Source: Gorsachius magnificus (lineage: Eukaryota; Chordata; Aves; Pelecaniformes; Ardeidae). From it: 64,000 bases of DNA. The notes under the pieces are model-generated. The model ran no database searches, was not told the origin of the DNA, and saw nothing but the letters and a program-made list of their open reading frames with translations. Position numbers and translations under genes: made by a program. Where the stretch lies: the NCBI GenBank assembly GCA_034008185.1, contig CM067081.1:186517510-186581509 (forward strand). Direction: 5' to 3'. Positions 24,401-36,692 of the stretch are shown here, piece by piece (the first letter of the stretch is position 1; each line of letters starts with the position of its first letter).

Positions 24401-27264
24401 CCCACAAGTTCTCCAGAAATTTCTGTGAGAAAAGCTACATGTTTTGCTGACATTGAGTTAGATGGTTATAATGGGTCTTTCTGACATTAAGATCTGTAAA
24501 TCTGAAAAGATCCCTTATAGACAGCTATGAAAACTTTCTCAGCTCCTTTGCATCAGCAAGTGGCAGAAATGGTCCTTTGTGAATCTGCCTCAGTTTTACA
24601 TTTGTGAATTATGTGGGATGCCAGTGGCACTGCTGCAATCTGTTGGTCTCACATAATGAGGCCTTCGTGTTCCTCTGACTGAATTCCTCTTGGTGTGGGA
24701 ACATGCCTTTTAGGAAAACTTAATTTTGGTTTTAAGTGTCACTGAAGCACAAAGCTCAGTCCACAAGTGCATATCCTTTGCCTTAGCAGAGCATGGGTGC
24801 GTTATGCACCAACTATAAATAGATTAGGAAGCTGGAAAACAAAAAGGGGAAAGGAAGGAAGGTGAACATAATGTTTCTTGTGCTTTCCACCTTGCAGAGT
24901 AGACACAGCCTTAGAGTCTCAGTCAGCAAGAAGCGCAGTGCATGTGCAATAACTGCTTTTTCACTCAGTCACTTAACCTTTTTTTTGCAATAGTTTAAAC
25001 CTCAGCCATACCCTTCCATAACTGACAGAAGTTGTTAGAGGCTCCCTCGCTGCCACTGAAGCCTGTATAGATTAAAGGCACATAAGGCAGTGCAGAACTG
25101 AGCACAGAAGGAAATCAAAGGAATTTGCTTCTTGAGCTTTTCTCTTTCAAGTCTGTTTAAAATAAGTCTTTGATATCTCCATATTTAGGTATACAATTTT
25201 TTCATATAATTATTTTTCTAAGTAGTTAAGAATAGAAGCTATTATACTTCTCTGTATAGAGAACATTTATTATGTACTAACCATGTGTAGGCTGTCTCTT
25301 CGAGAAAAGATATTTTAGTCTACAAAGCAAAGATAATGTTTACTGAATTCAATTCCTAATCCCTTAATTGCTTTATTCTGAACAAAGTTGGCATGCAGTA
25401 TTTCTGTCCTAGTGTAGCAGTTTTTCAGAGCATTTCTAATTATTATTATCATCATAACTAAATTCCACCCTTCCACTTTGCAGAGGTATAGCTGGTATAT
25501 AAAGGGAAGAAAATTCAAGCTCCAGAGCTTTTTATGCATGACAACTAAAGTACATGGTACACTGGTTATAATTCCATTCTGGAAGAAATGTTAGATGAAG
25601 AATTAGGGCCAAATATCCCTAAAATGTCAGGCCTAGCAAATCAACATATATTCCCTACGTATTGTTGAGAGGAAGTTTAACCATGACAATACCAGATAGT
25701 AGTGTCAAAATTCTTTTCTCAGTAGCTATCAATAAATATCTCATGATACATGAAAATATGTATTGCAAAGCACATATTATTCCATTAGTATGCCATTCAT
25801 ACTATTATCCCATCCTTTATTTACAGAACATGGAACTCTAAAATGTAAGAAAAATAACAAAGATACGAAAATTTAAGAATTTGTGGAGGATTCAAATTCC
25901 CTCAGAGATCAATAATTTTATAAATAGTAAAGTAAGGGTCAAAAGAGCTAATAAACAATATTGCTTGAAAAGTGATGATTTAGCTCAGAGGTCCTAGCAA
26001 TATACCATAAAATGTGTAAATTTTTCAGCCATTTAAAATAAGTCTGCAAAGTAAGTCACCAGAATCTGGCATAAATGAAATGGATTAGATGTTGTTTCTT
26101 TGTGGCATGGATCACAGGCTTGTGTCATTGATAGACTTCTTCATGTTAGTGTGCTACCATGGTAAAAACAAGCATAGACCAAAAAGAATAGGAATAAAGA
26201 ATGAACATTCATTTTTGGAAGTTGTAGTGTTAATATTTCCAGATAAATTTGTTTGAAAAGAATAGGTATAGCAAAAGGTAATAGATACCAAGCTGTTAAC
26301 CTTTCATTTCAACAAGGACTTCTGTTTAGTCCACAGGAAAGTTTTGCATATGCTTCCACTGACTTACCTGGCATAAAGAAATGTATAAAAAAAGTGTGAA
26401 GTCGTATTTTAGTTTATAGAGTAAGTCTTCTACAATCTCAGGTGACAGCTGAGCATGAAATCTGTCAACATAGTTCCAGAAGAATATACATTTCTGAATT
26501 CTTTGGGAACTGTACCTCAAAATGTGGTCCTTTCAGATATCAGAGAGAGAGAGAGAAAGAACACCAAATTGCCTACTATTTTCTCAACTCCCTGGGACAT
26601 TAATTTATGTTGATGCTTAGCTTTAATTTTCAATTTCAGAAAATCAGGAAGATTTCTTCATCTGAATATGAAAGCAGAATAGGAAATACTTTTCATTATG
26701 GAAATCCTGCCTGTAGAAAAATTAAAAGTTGAAATGCAGATGCTAAACCGGCTTGAGGCTAAACCTATGAAGGAAACCAGGGAAGGAAGTTTGTCAGAGT
26801 CACGTTTTCTCCATAGCGATCCAGTTGCCACAGACTGACAGGAATTATTGATCTCGCCTAACTTGAGCCATGTAAATGTTAGGCATATAGCACTTTTCCT
26901 GGCTTCCTCTATATTCAGAGAAAAGATGCTAGTGCCTCAGGAGGACTCTCCATCCAGTTCTGACTTAGATACCTGCTTAGGTGTTGGTATTCATTAATTC
27001 TTCCATCTGAACTGCTGAGCTGGCTGTCACACAAGAAGGGCATTGCCTATTCTTCTCCAAGTACCTTTAAACTGGGGGAATGGCCAGACTTTCAGTGCAA
27101 CTGATGAAATGGGCTTTCTTAATGTTTTGAAAAATAAAAGGTGATTTTTCTGAAGTAATGGTAAATCCTCTTCAGCATCACTAGATAAAATCCAGTTCAC
27201 TTAAGACTGAAATGCAGGGAGCTAGGAGTGAAGTTGTCTAGTAAAGCCACACTACGGCAAGCGA
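21458..27264. other. Single-copy DNA, no gene seen
   Basis: No exon, RNA gene or transposon recognised. An A-rich run with short AAAC units is near 21870-21905. The open frames at 23533-23878 (+) are under 95 codons, AT-rich and unlike any family. Confidence 0.55.
26542..26560 (+). repeat. (GA)n microsatellite
   Basis: Nineteen bases of nearly perfect AG repeats ending in AAAGA. Confidence 0.85.
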
Positions 27265-27316
27265 AAACCTACATTAAGAGAAAGTATGAAGTGTGAAACC
27301 TACATTAACAGAAAGT
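27265..27316 (+). repeat. Local 31-base tandem duplication
   Basis: A 21-base block at 27265-27285 (AAACCTACATTAA then G then AGAAAGT) recurs at 27296-27316 with a single G-to-C change. The step is 31 bases. High identity suggests a fairly recent local duplication. No function is implied. Confidence 0.8.
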
Positions 27317-30300
27317 TTAGCTTCCTTATTTTCTAACACTAAGCATTCTACTTTTCATTGGACTTTGGTAGTACATTCAACTTAAGTCAATTTTCTGTTT
27401 TGAGGCCTAAGTGAATAAAAAAATGACATTGCAAAGTAGCACAAGAAGTATCTTTTTTTTTTGCAAAGTTTCACAGTATTTTGTGTGAATGTTATACATT
27501 GGGACTAGTAATTTCTCTTTTTCCTGCACTCCAGCAATAATAGTAACAATAAAAATAGTCTTGATAGCTTCAAAATCCCATTTATCCCCTCTTGAAAATA
27601 AGTCTTAGGCTTTTGAATTACTCAGGCATACTTGAAAATATCAAGCTTCCTTCTCACACTTTTTCATTCTTCTTTGGTTACTCAGAATGCTCTAATTGTA
27701 AAAAAAAAAAAGCACATTTGCAGTATAGCATATACAATTATTTTACTCTCTTGTCTGTAATTCTCGGTTGTGGAACTGAGATACATATATGGATAAACAC
27801 AGTGCATGGATATATACAGTATATAGATACATACTCAAACATTTAGGTACTAGAAGAAAAGTATTCAACCTAATTCCAGTAGATATTGAAAAAGTACATA
27901 TTGAAGGGGAGAGAAATTAAAATCTAAATTCACATGAAGACCATCCATGTGAACAACAGATAAATTAAGATTCCTAAATGCTTTGTATTTATCCAAAAGG
28001 AAGTTCCTAGTCGGTCTAGGGCAGAGATTTTCTTGTTCCAGAAAGAGGCATATCAACAGGTATTGGCTAGCTGAAATGGCATATAGGCACTAGCACAAAG
28101 ACCTCACTTTTTTGCTGGGCAGGTTCCATAGCATGTTAAGACAGATTTTTCTGGTCTTAAAGATCATTTTATGAATTGTCTGGCTGTTCATTGGTGGTAA
28201 GGTTAAGAGAGATAGCACTTGTCAACTTGTGAGTGAATTTGACAGTGTATGTCAGTTTATCCATTGATAGCCACCAAAGAACCTTTAAGATGACACCATC
28301 ACTAGAAAATAAAACTCAAAAATGCATATTTTATGTTCATGCTTCGATATTCAACTGAAAGGCACCATGGCATTTACAATCTGTCCACCGTTAAACAAAA
28401 CCAGGAGAGTTTATTGCTGTTTTAGGACCTGACAAGCTTCAGGCTTAGACAACTCAAAAAAGGAGCCACAACAGTCCAAACAGATTTGTAATAATTTGAG
28501 AGATGAAAATAAAATGCATCTCCACAATACAAACATGTACCTCTTGGCTGATTTTAACATGTGAAGTTATCTCACCATATTGTGGCTTTCTCACAGTTCC
28601 AAGGGAAGGGGCTGTGGGGTGATGAGAGAAGAAATGGTGAATCAGGGCATCACAGTCTTTTCCAACTTTTTCTATGAGGACAGATAACCACCCAGTTTAG
28701 GGCATCTTTCTCAGCCTGTTGGTACAGCTGTGTTAACAACGTGTGAAGAAGGCAACCAGTCATCCACCCACCTTTGCCTCTCACTTCCCCCTTCTGCTAA
28801 TCCTAAAGCACAGGCTTTCCACTTTGCACTGGTGCTTGCTTTAAAGCAACTAGCACAGGAATATAGAGAAATCCTTTGTGCCTACTGCTTTGTTGTTGTT
28901 TTTTTTATCTATTCCATCATCTTAAATTTATTTCTTTTTTTTTTTTCCCTGGGAATAGAACAAATTAATCTGAAAGAAATGCCCCAGTAAAACTGGGCTA
29001 AGGAGAAGTATTATCCCCTAATGTAGTATAGCTTAGTACTAATTACTCATTACTCAGGAGCCTGGACTGCACTCAGTGCACAAATTAATTCCCATTACTT
29101 GTGTGTTCTTAAGGCACAACACTACAGGCATTAAGATTTAAAGGTTTTTTTCTCTTCTCTTTTGTCTTTTCATGGACTTATAAAAGTACCAATAGGTTTA
29201 ATGAGTTACAAGCCACCGGAAATAATCACAGCATTTCTTCTGCACTTCCTCTCCTTCCAACAAAAGTTGATTTTGGAACACTAAACACACACATCAGAAC
29301 CCAGGCATTACTTTATCTCACCATTTTATTCTGCAAAACGATAAGTACACTTCGGATGTAACTGTGTTTCTGACTGGCTGTTTAAGAATATGAATTTCTG
29401 ATGGTCATTTTCTGACAGGCACATAAAGAACCTTACTTTGAAGACTTTAATCTGTTTTAAACTGGGATTAAGTTGTCCAATGAATTTAGAAGTTACTAAT
29501 AATTTACTAAGAAGTTGATGTGGCAGACCTGCAAATAAGGAAACTGCAGAAGCCTCCACTCCTTAAGCATGGGATGATGAAAAACTGTCAAATCCACGGT
29601 TAATATTAAACTCAGTATTGGTTTAATATAAAATTTAATGCCTTATTTACAGATTCATTATATATAAAAGCTAAAAGAATGAAGAAATAAATTTATAAAT
29701 ATCCTTCAAAAGGAACTGAAAGGTCAGTTGACAGTTTGGTGGTGCTGCTAAATTATTAGGGTAACAAAACCAAAACCTGATTTTTGAGAGTTTTATAAGG
29801 ACCTCATGATAATAAGTAACTAGAGAATGAAAATGGTACATAGAATTCAGTGTAAATTAATATAAAAGATGTGAAAAAGCTCTTAAATGTCTAGACCATG
29901 AACCAAATATTTCCATTTAGGAAAAAGAACTAGAGTATTTCAATGGAAACATACCGTGCTGAGCAGAGGCCAGCAAAATAAACTGAATCAGAACAAGTGA
30001 ACAGAAGACAAACCAGAAAATGTCATTCTACCACTGTAGAAAAAGAATGTCTGCATCTTGGGTACTGTTCACACTACTGCTTCTCCAGACAAGGATGGCA
30101 AGGGTGGTCAGACAGACAGACTGGCTTCAGCGTGAGGAGTGGCTAAGGAGATTGCAGCATTTAGCCTGGAAAAAACAGTTACAAAGAGAATATGAGAAAA
30201 ATCTGTAGAATCTGGAAGAAGTTCATGAAGAAGTTAAACAGAATTTTCTAACTACCTGTTCATAAACCAGAAAGAACCTATATGAAATTAAGCTGATTGA

Positions 30301-33300
30301 GGACAAGTTTGTACAAAGTATAGCTGTGAAACTTTTTGACATACTGCAGTGTGGATGCTAAAATTTTTATGTGGATTGTGAAACTAGTTGAATGAAGTCA
30401 CAGAAGAAAAATCCCTTGCCAGCTAATAAGGTAAAAAATGCCACCTCTAGGTTAGGATTTCTGAACTTTAATTGCTAGAAGCTATATAGGGAAAGTATCA
30501 CTGCTGCTTGCCATGTTCTTATATCTGTCTCTGATATCTGCTATTGTCTACTATCATAGACAGAGTCTATGGATAGACTAACATTTTTTCAGCCTGGTCA
30601 TTTTTATGTTCTCTTATTTCATTTTATTTAAAAAATTCTGCTTTAACAGTCTGTGAACTTAGTCCTTTTTAGTCTGTTGACATCTCTAGAGATGGCTTTT
30701 TTAACCCAAAAATTAGCAGCAAAAGCATAAAATTTAAAGAAGTCTCTTCCCAGCACCACAAGAACAATTTTAATAATTACTTTGCCACACAACATAAATA
30801 TTTATATATTAATAATCACATAGATCTCAACTGAGGTGGCCCCAATTCTAGCTGGCAAAAAGGAGTGTTAAATTTCTATCTGAAGAATTTGAAATATATG
30901 GATTCAACTCTTGGTCTCCTAGGGACCCCAGTGGTATTTAGCAGTATTTAAAGGACTGAGGGGTACTTTCCCCAGCTGATATGTGGCCTTTAACTGAGTA
31001 TAGGAAGCTAATCTCTCTATGGACACAAATTATTTGTTAGGCAGGGCTTTAATTTGCCTGCTTTTATAATGTGTCTGACCTATAGGGCATGTGCACTGCA
31101 TGGCATGCCCTGTAGTCCAGCTTCCTAGATTATCCAGATAAGTAAAGATTCTGGAATGTTCCTGTCCTGCCCAGGTACATTATTTTCTGCCATTGGAAAT
31201 CAGTTGAAGTGGGGCCAGAGGAGACACGAACACTCTGACCGCAGTCTGGATGTATGTCAAAATGACACCTGTTTGTACGCCCAGGTCAGGACCTCTAAGG
31301 CCCTCCCATGTACCATGCTTATATATGTGTAGCCTGATTTAATCTGACTTCTGAAAGGCACTAAAGTTTTTTTGGGGGGGCTATATTAAGCAGCCTTATG
31401 GCAGTATCCTAACTCAGTCAGCTAAGGTTGTTGTCCAAAGAGATGTAGGGTGATAAACCTCTTAGAGTCTGATCCAAAGTCTATTAAAAAATATAGTGGA
31501 AAAAAATTGACATCAGGCCCAAAGAGAATTGGTTTTTTTTCAGAAGTACTATGTTTTTCGTGCTGATAACTTGAAGGAAAACATCAGGACAATATTCTTT
31601 ATGAGTCAGAATAAACCATTACTTACAGGCTGTTTCCTTATCAAACTCTTCTCCAAATAGAGACCACTAAGTCAAATGTAACATTTCATTCACAGTCTAT
31701 GTAGAATCATTTTATTTCTTTCCTGTGGTGTTTTTCCTGAAAGCAGGCAAAGAATAGCTTACAGGCCTCAAGGTGATTTCAGACCCATAAAAAATTAAAG
31801 AACAGGAACTTCAGAGCACAGGAGTTAATCCGTTGGTAAAGAAACCAGAAAATGCACAACATCTCTTTATTTTCAGAGAGATGTAATTTGTTCATGTATT
31901 TTGCCACAAATATAAAATTCCTTTTCTGTCCTGTTGACGTTTCTATAAGCTCATTTCTGCATACTGTTTGTAAACAAAATCTTATTTTTTATAGAAGAAG
32001 ATATACAGTAAATCTCTCCACTTTAAAAGTCCTTTCACTTCACTGTATTTAGAAAACCTACACTGAGCTGTGACTGAAATCTACAGGAGTTTTACCATTT
32101 ACTTACAGGAAAGCAGGATTAGGTCCGTATTGATTCAGTGTGATAAATATGTATGATGCTTCTGGAGTTAGTGCGGTTTCTTCAGACTTGTTTTTATAGC
32201 TGACTGTAGTAGTAGAACAACAAAGATCTGCATTTCTTTGCATACCAATCAACAAACATTACATCCATCAAGTTTTCTTTTTCTATTGTCAGATCTAAAC
32301 AGAGCTCTTTTGATATGAGATTACTGATGCTGACATTAGCTGATCATTTATAAAAACAACCTCAACACCTTGGATGTACCTTTAAAAAAAGAAAACAGTA
32401 CATGGCTTCAATTCTGAATATAAGAGTAATCATTCTGTTTTATCTGTATGCCAGAAAGCACAATTCCAACCTGCTTTCACAGAGGGGAATTTGGTGATGT
32501 GTGTTACTGCCCCGAGGCCTATTTTCACATACTGTACAGCTCTGACTATGAAGTGTTGTACAAAAATATTTAGTTTTGCAGTGCCTTAGGGAACGTACAT
32601 TTAATGGAGTCAGTAGGGAATGCTCTCTATTTCTCCATAAAAAAAGGCACAGTTTTTCTGAATTTATAAATTGCTGTGGATCTCTTTTATTAAACATAAT
32701 ATTTACCATAGAAACATGAATTTTTACTGTTTGGTAATTGTTTCAGGTTTAGATAGTCATGATGCATCCAGTCATATGGTATCTCTCTCTGTATCATTTT
32801 TTTCTGTGATGATTAGTTATATTCCACTGTTATTAAAGTAGTTTAGATGCAAGCATATAGTTTGATTCAGAATTATTAAAGATGACACTGATTTTAGAAT
32901 TTCTAAAAGAGCAAGCTTTTGATCATTTCATGCATTTCACCCTGAAAATTAAGCTATCTTGGACCTAAAAGGTTCATGAATAAGTACCAAGAATTTTAAT
33001 GCTTGAACATACTTTTTATCTCTTCTGGGACTGAACTGGAGACTTCTCAGGTGTGGTCTCCCAAACCACTTCTGGTGCTTCATCCTTACAGTTTATAACA
33101 GAATTGTTCCAAGAAGGGCTTTTGGTTCTATTTTGCTACTTCCACATCTGATTTGATGCAGTTAATGAAATACATGAGGTTTAAGGATAATTCAGCTAAA
33201 ATCAGGTAAATACAGCTTTTTATAGCATAAGTTGGTACGATCAGGGTGCTCAATAAGATTATTTGTTATGGAAGCCAAACTTGCATTGAATCATTCCTGG

Positions 33301-35478
33301 TTTTTACCAAAATAACTGCAGAAACCAACACAGATAGGTATCTGAGTGTGATTCGGTAAAGTCATATGGTATAAGGGAATGTGGAATCAGATCTAATTCT
33401 ACGAGGAGTTGCAAATCCACTGTATCCTGCTAGGCTTTTATCTCACATTGATTCTAATCTAATAAGTTTTGCAGATAAAGCAGTGACCCCATTTGACTTC
33501 AGCTTGTGTTGTACTGGGGCCCTGACCCTGGGGACTTTTGCCAGGCAGAAATTCCAATATCACTGCCCCACCCTACAGACCCTACAAGATGCCCGCAAGC
33601 AAAGACGATTTGTTTCCTAACAGTTTTCATTAAAATTTACTCTGATAATATTGACTGTAGTTATTAGCTTAACTTCTGGGTAGTGTGAACAGGTGGTGTA
33701 CTCAATCTGCTCCAAATATATTCTAACACACTATGGACCAGATTGCAATACTCTCACCCACACTGAGAGCACATTTTTTTTCCTACATATGCTCTTTGTC
33801 CACTGGAACTTCTTGTGGAGTAACATGCCATAGTGTTTCATAGCCTGAGGGTAGAATGGCTTGGCCTAAATGAGGTGTTTGTATTTGGCTTTTTGGCTAG
33901 CTCCATGAATAATGATACCTTTTCCTGCTGTGTTCCTCTAAATTTGTCTTTATCCCTTTTCCCCTCCCTCATTCTTAAGGGTGGATGAAGCTAAGGAGCC
34001 TTACACCAGATTATAATGGCTGCTTATAGGCTGAGCAACCCTGCACAGCTATCATTTAAGGGTTGATACATCTGCTACCCATTTATTATACCACTTACCG
34101 CTGTGGAGTGCTTCTAACTTTGTGTTCTTTTTTCTTTTCTTTTCTTTTTTCCCTTTTTTTTTTTGTTTTCTTTTGACTTATTTCCTTGAACTCTCTTCTG
34201 CCAGACAGTATGTATGTAATTTTCAATTTCACTTTCACAGTTTCTCAGCTCACATTCTGTATTTTCTTTTGATGTAAAGGAATAATAGTAGGTTGTTAGT
34301 AGGATATTGTTTCAGCCTTATTAATATGTATGATGCTTTTTCTTAACTCTCTTTTTCAGTTCCTGGAAATCTACTTTTGCAGTTACTTTTTGGCAGGCAA
34401 AGAAAGGGATGGCATGGTTACCAAATCTTTAGAGTAGAAGCAGAGAGAGGAGGAGAATGTTAATGTGGAAAACTCAAGTGTAGAATCACAAAATATGAAA
34501 GAGAAAGGAGAAATAATATGGGAAAAAATATTAAGCATCTGTTGATCCTTGCTAGTGATACTGAAATAAAACATGAAACATGTAGGGGAATTTGAGAAAC
34601 TGAGCTATGCAATATGGTACTGAACAACTGTTAGGGAAAAGTGGCTGGTAATTTTGAGACTGGAGAAAACTTCAGAATGTAGCATTATGAGATGGAGAGC
34701 ATAATACTGAAAGTACAGCTTTTCTCCTCTGAGAAAATAAAGATTAAGGAACTGACATAGGTAAGATGGGGAAGTGTAGTGAATCTGTCTCATCAATGGA
34801 AGGATTATGAAGCTAACAAGCAGACTTCATTTCCCACGACAGGGGATAGAACATGGTATGGAATAACATACTCTGAGCTAAGGAAGATATATTACTGGGA
34901 CAGGTAAAATTTAAACTGTGATCTTAACCTTACTTGCTGTGACCACAAAAACCTTCAAAGCATTTTATTCTGTACAGGTAAGATGGTTGTAAAGCAGGAA
35001 CCTAAGCCTGAAAATGATGTGCTGAGATTACTTACACTGAAATGGAACCATTATATGAGCAGAGGAGAATATTATACAATTTATACTAGCTTTTTAAGTT
35101 AAAGCATAGACTGATTAAATTCCACTTGTGCCAAATAAATAAACTTTAGTGTTATTAGCAATCAGCTACTAAGTGACTGTAAGGTTTCATTCCTGAATCT
35201 AGAAGTAAAGATCAACAAAGCATTGACTTCAGAAAATTTGAGGGGTGGAAAAGAGTTAATAGTCTGAAGTGTCCTATCAATAAACATGATGAAAACTGGG
35301 AGTAACCCAAATTCAGGAACCTTTGTTAATATTGTACTTCTACCAGAAATGTTAAATAAAGCCCACAGACTAAGGGAATGATATCTGTGTGTATATATCA
35401 AAAGACAGAGGAAGTAGTGGTGATTAATTGGGCTCTATTGGAAAATGTGGGACCTGGGCATGACAGAGATGGTATAGA
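27317..35478. other. Single-copy DNA, no supported gene
   Basis: No intact transposon or gene recognised. A possible very old CR1 ORF2 trace lies near 30128-30190. AT-rich short runs and small open frames (under 90 codons) are scattered through the region. The last part, roughly 35400-35478, directly precedes an LTR and may be retroviral internal remnant, but carries no motif that proves it. Confidence 0.5.
34126..34174 (+). repeat. Pyrimidine-rich (TTTTC)n-like tract
   Basis: About 49 bases almost entirely T and C, with TTTTC units and one or two G interruptions. Low complexity. Confidence 0.85.
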
Positions 35479-35490
35479 ATAAGAGGTGGA
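35479..35490 (+). other. Possible polypurine tract before LTR
   Basis: ATAAGAGGTGGA-type purine-rich sequence (two T interruptions) lies three bases before the LTR start at 35494. Retroviruses prime plus-strand DNA at a purine tract adjoining the 3' LTR. If this is one, the LTR is a 3' LTR with a trace of internal region, not a solo LTR. No reverse-transcriptase, integrase or gag sequence is recognisable upstream, so this stays tentative. Confidence 0.35.
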
Positions 35491-35493
35491 TAC

Positions 35494-36328
35494 TGTCCTG
35501 GTTTCGGCTGGGATAGAGTTAATTTTCTTTCTAATATGCTGTGGTTTAACCCCAGCCGGCAGCTAAGCACCATGCAGCCGCTCTCTCACCCTTCCCTCCT
35601 GGTGGGATAGGGAGAGAATCGGAAGAGTAAAAGTGAGAAAACTCATGGGTTGAGATAAAGGCAGCCTAATAGGGAAAGCAAAAGCCTCACACGCAAGCAA
35701 AGCAAAAAGCAAAACAAGGCTAATTCATTCACTGCTTCCCATTGCTTCCCATTGCCAGGCAGGTGTTCAGCCATCTCCAGGAAAGCAGGACATAGTAGCT
35801 GGCAGAGTGCTCTGTTTTGGATTTAGTACCAGAAGAATGTAGATAGCACACTGATGGTTTAGTTGTTGCTGAGCCATGCTTACACCAGTCAGGGACTTTT
35901 CAGCTTCCCCTGCTCTGCCAGGGGCACAAGAAGCTGGGAGGGGGCACAGCCAGGACAGCTGACCCCAACTGGCCAAAGGGCTATTCCAGGCCATATGGCA
36001 TCATGCTCAGTATAGAAACTGGGGGGAGTTGGCAAGGGGGGGCAGCAATTGCTGCTCAGGGATGGGCTGGGCATCAGTTAGTGGGTGGTGAGCAATTGCA
36101 TTGTGCATAACTTGTTTTGCATATTCTTTTATTATTAAATATTAATTATTAATTATTATTTTTTTTCTCTGCTGTGCTATTAAACTGTCTTTATCTCAAC
36201 CCATGGGTTTTACTTTCTTTTCCTGATTCTCTCCCCCATCCCACCAGGGTGGGGTGGGGTGGGGGAGCGGTGAGAGTGAGTGAGCAGCTCTGTGGTACCT
36301 AGTTGCCGGCTGGGGTTAAACCACAACA
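35494..36328 (+). mobile_element. ERV-L-type LTR, plus strand, interrupted
   Basis: Starts TGTCCTGGTTTCGGCTGGGA and ends GCCGGCTGGGGTTAAACCACA then ACA, so both termini are present. Its body is split: 35494-35539 holds the first ~46 bases, 35540-35792 is a minus-strand piece of a related LTR, and the plus-strand sequence resumes at 35793 with TAGTAGCTGGCAGAGTG. It then matches the LTR at 20178-20765 through TTAGTACCAGAAGAATGT and GACTTTTCAGCTTCCCCTG. The 3' half differs from that copy, carrying a TTATTAAATATTAATTATT stretch and an ATTAAA signal at 36179-36184, so it is another subfamily. The flank GATAC (35489-35493) is not repeated after the element. Confidence 0.85.
35540..35792 (-). mobile_element. 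Nested partial LTR, minus strand
   Basis: On the plus strand it reads TGTGGTTTAACCCCAGCC to AGGAAAGCAGGACA. On the minus strand this is the 3' part of an ERV-L-type LTR, ending in the authentic GGTTAAACCACAGCA-type terminus. Its content (CTGAACACCTGCCTGGCAAT, GCTTTGCTTGC, CTTTCCCTATTAGG) matches the 3' half of the LTR at 20178-20765, starting there near 20530. The poly-A signal appears mutated to ATTAGG. A local triplication of CATTGCTTCC-type units lies near 35733-35757. Only about 250 bases are present, so it is either truncated or a short variant. Confidence 0.75.
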
Positions 36329-36692
36329 AAAGGCAATCATTCATCACCTCCAAGAAGTAGGCCAATGCCCAGCCTGTCTCTGAGCAGTGGCTAGTTTGGA
36401 AAAACCAAACCTCCAGTTTCTTTGCTGCTGAGCATGATGTTATAAGGCTTGGAATATCTCTTTGGTCAATTCGGGCCAGATGTCTTTACTGTGTCCCCTC
36501 CCAGTTTTCTGCCCAGCCCCAGCCTACTCGCTGGCAGTGGGGCAGAGCAAGAAACAGAGAAAGCCTTGATGCAATTGCTCATCAATAGCTAAAACATTGG
36601 TCTGTATCAACACTGTTTAGTCACAGATTTAAAACAGCATCATACAGGCTGCTGTGAAAAAGGTTAACCTCATCCCAGCCAGGCCCACTACA
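36329..36692 (-). mobile_element. Partial ERV-L-type LTR, minus strand (U3 side)
   Basis: Directly abuts the plus-strand LTR end. On the plus strand it has CAATGCCCAGCCTGTCTCTG, TTGCTGCTGAGCATGATGTT, TGTCCCCTCCCAG and finally CTCATCCCAGCCAGGCCCAC then TACA. Read on the minus strand that is the LTR start TGTAGTGGGCCTGGCTGGGA. The R/U5 side and 3' terminus are missing, so this is roughly the 5' half of an LTR. With the two pieces to its left it makes a mosaic of three LTR segments in alternating orientation. Confidence 0.75.

Noticed and set aside
20178..36328. The two plus-strand LTRs as ends of one large provirus
   Set aside because: They belong to different subfamilies, lie about 16 kb apart, and no gag, pol or env sequence is recognisable between them.
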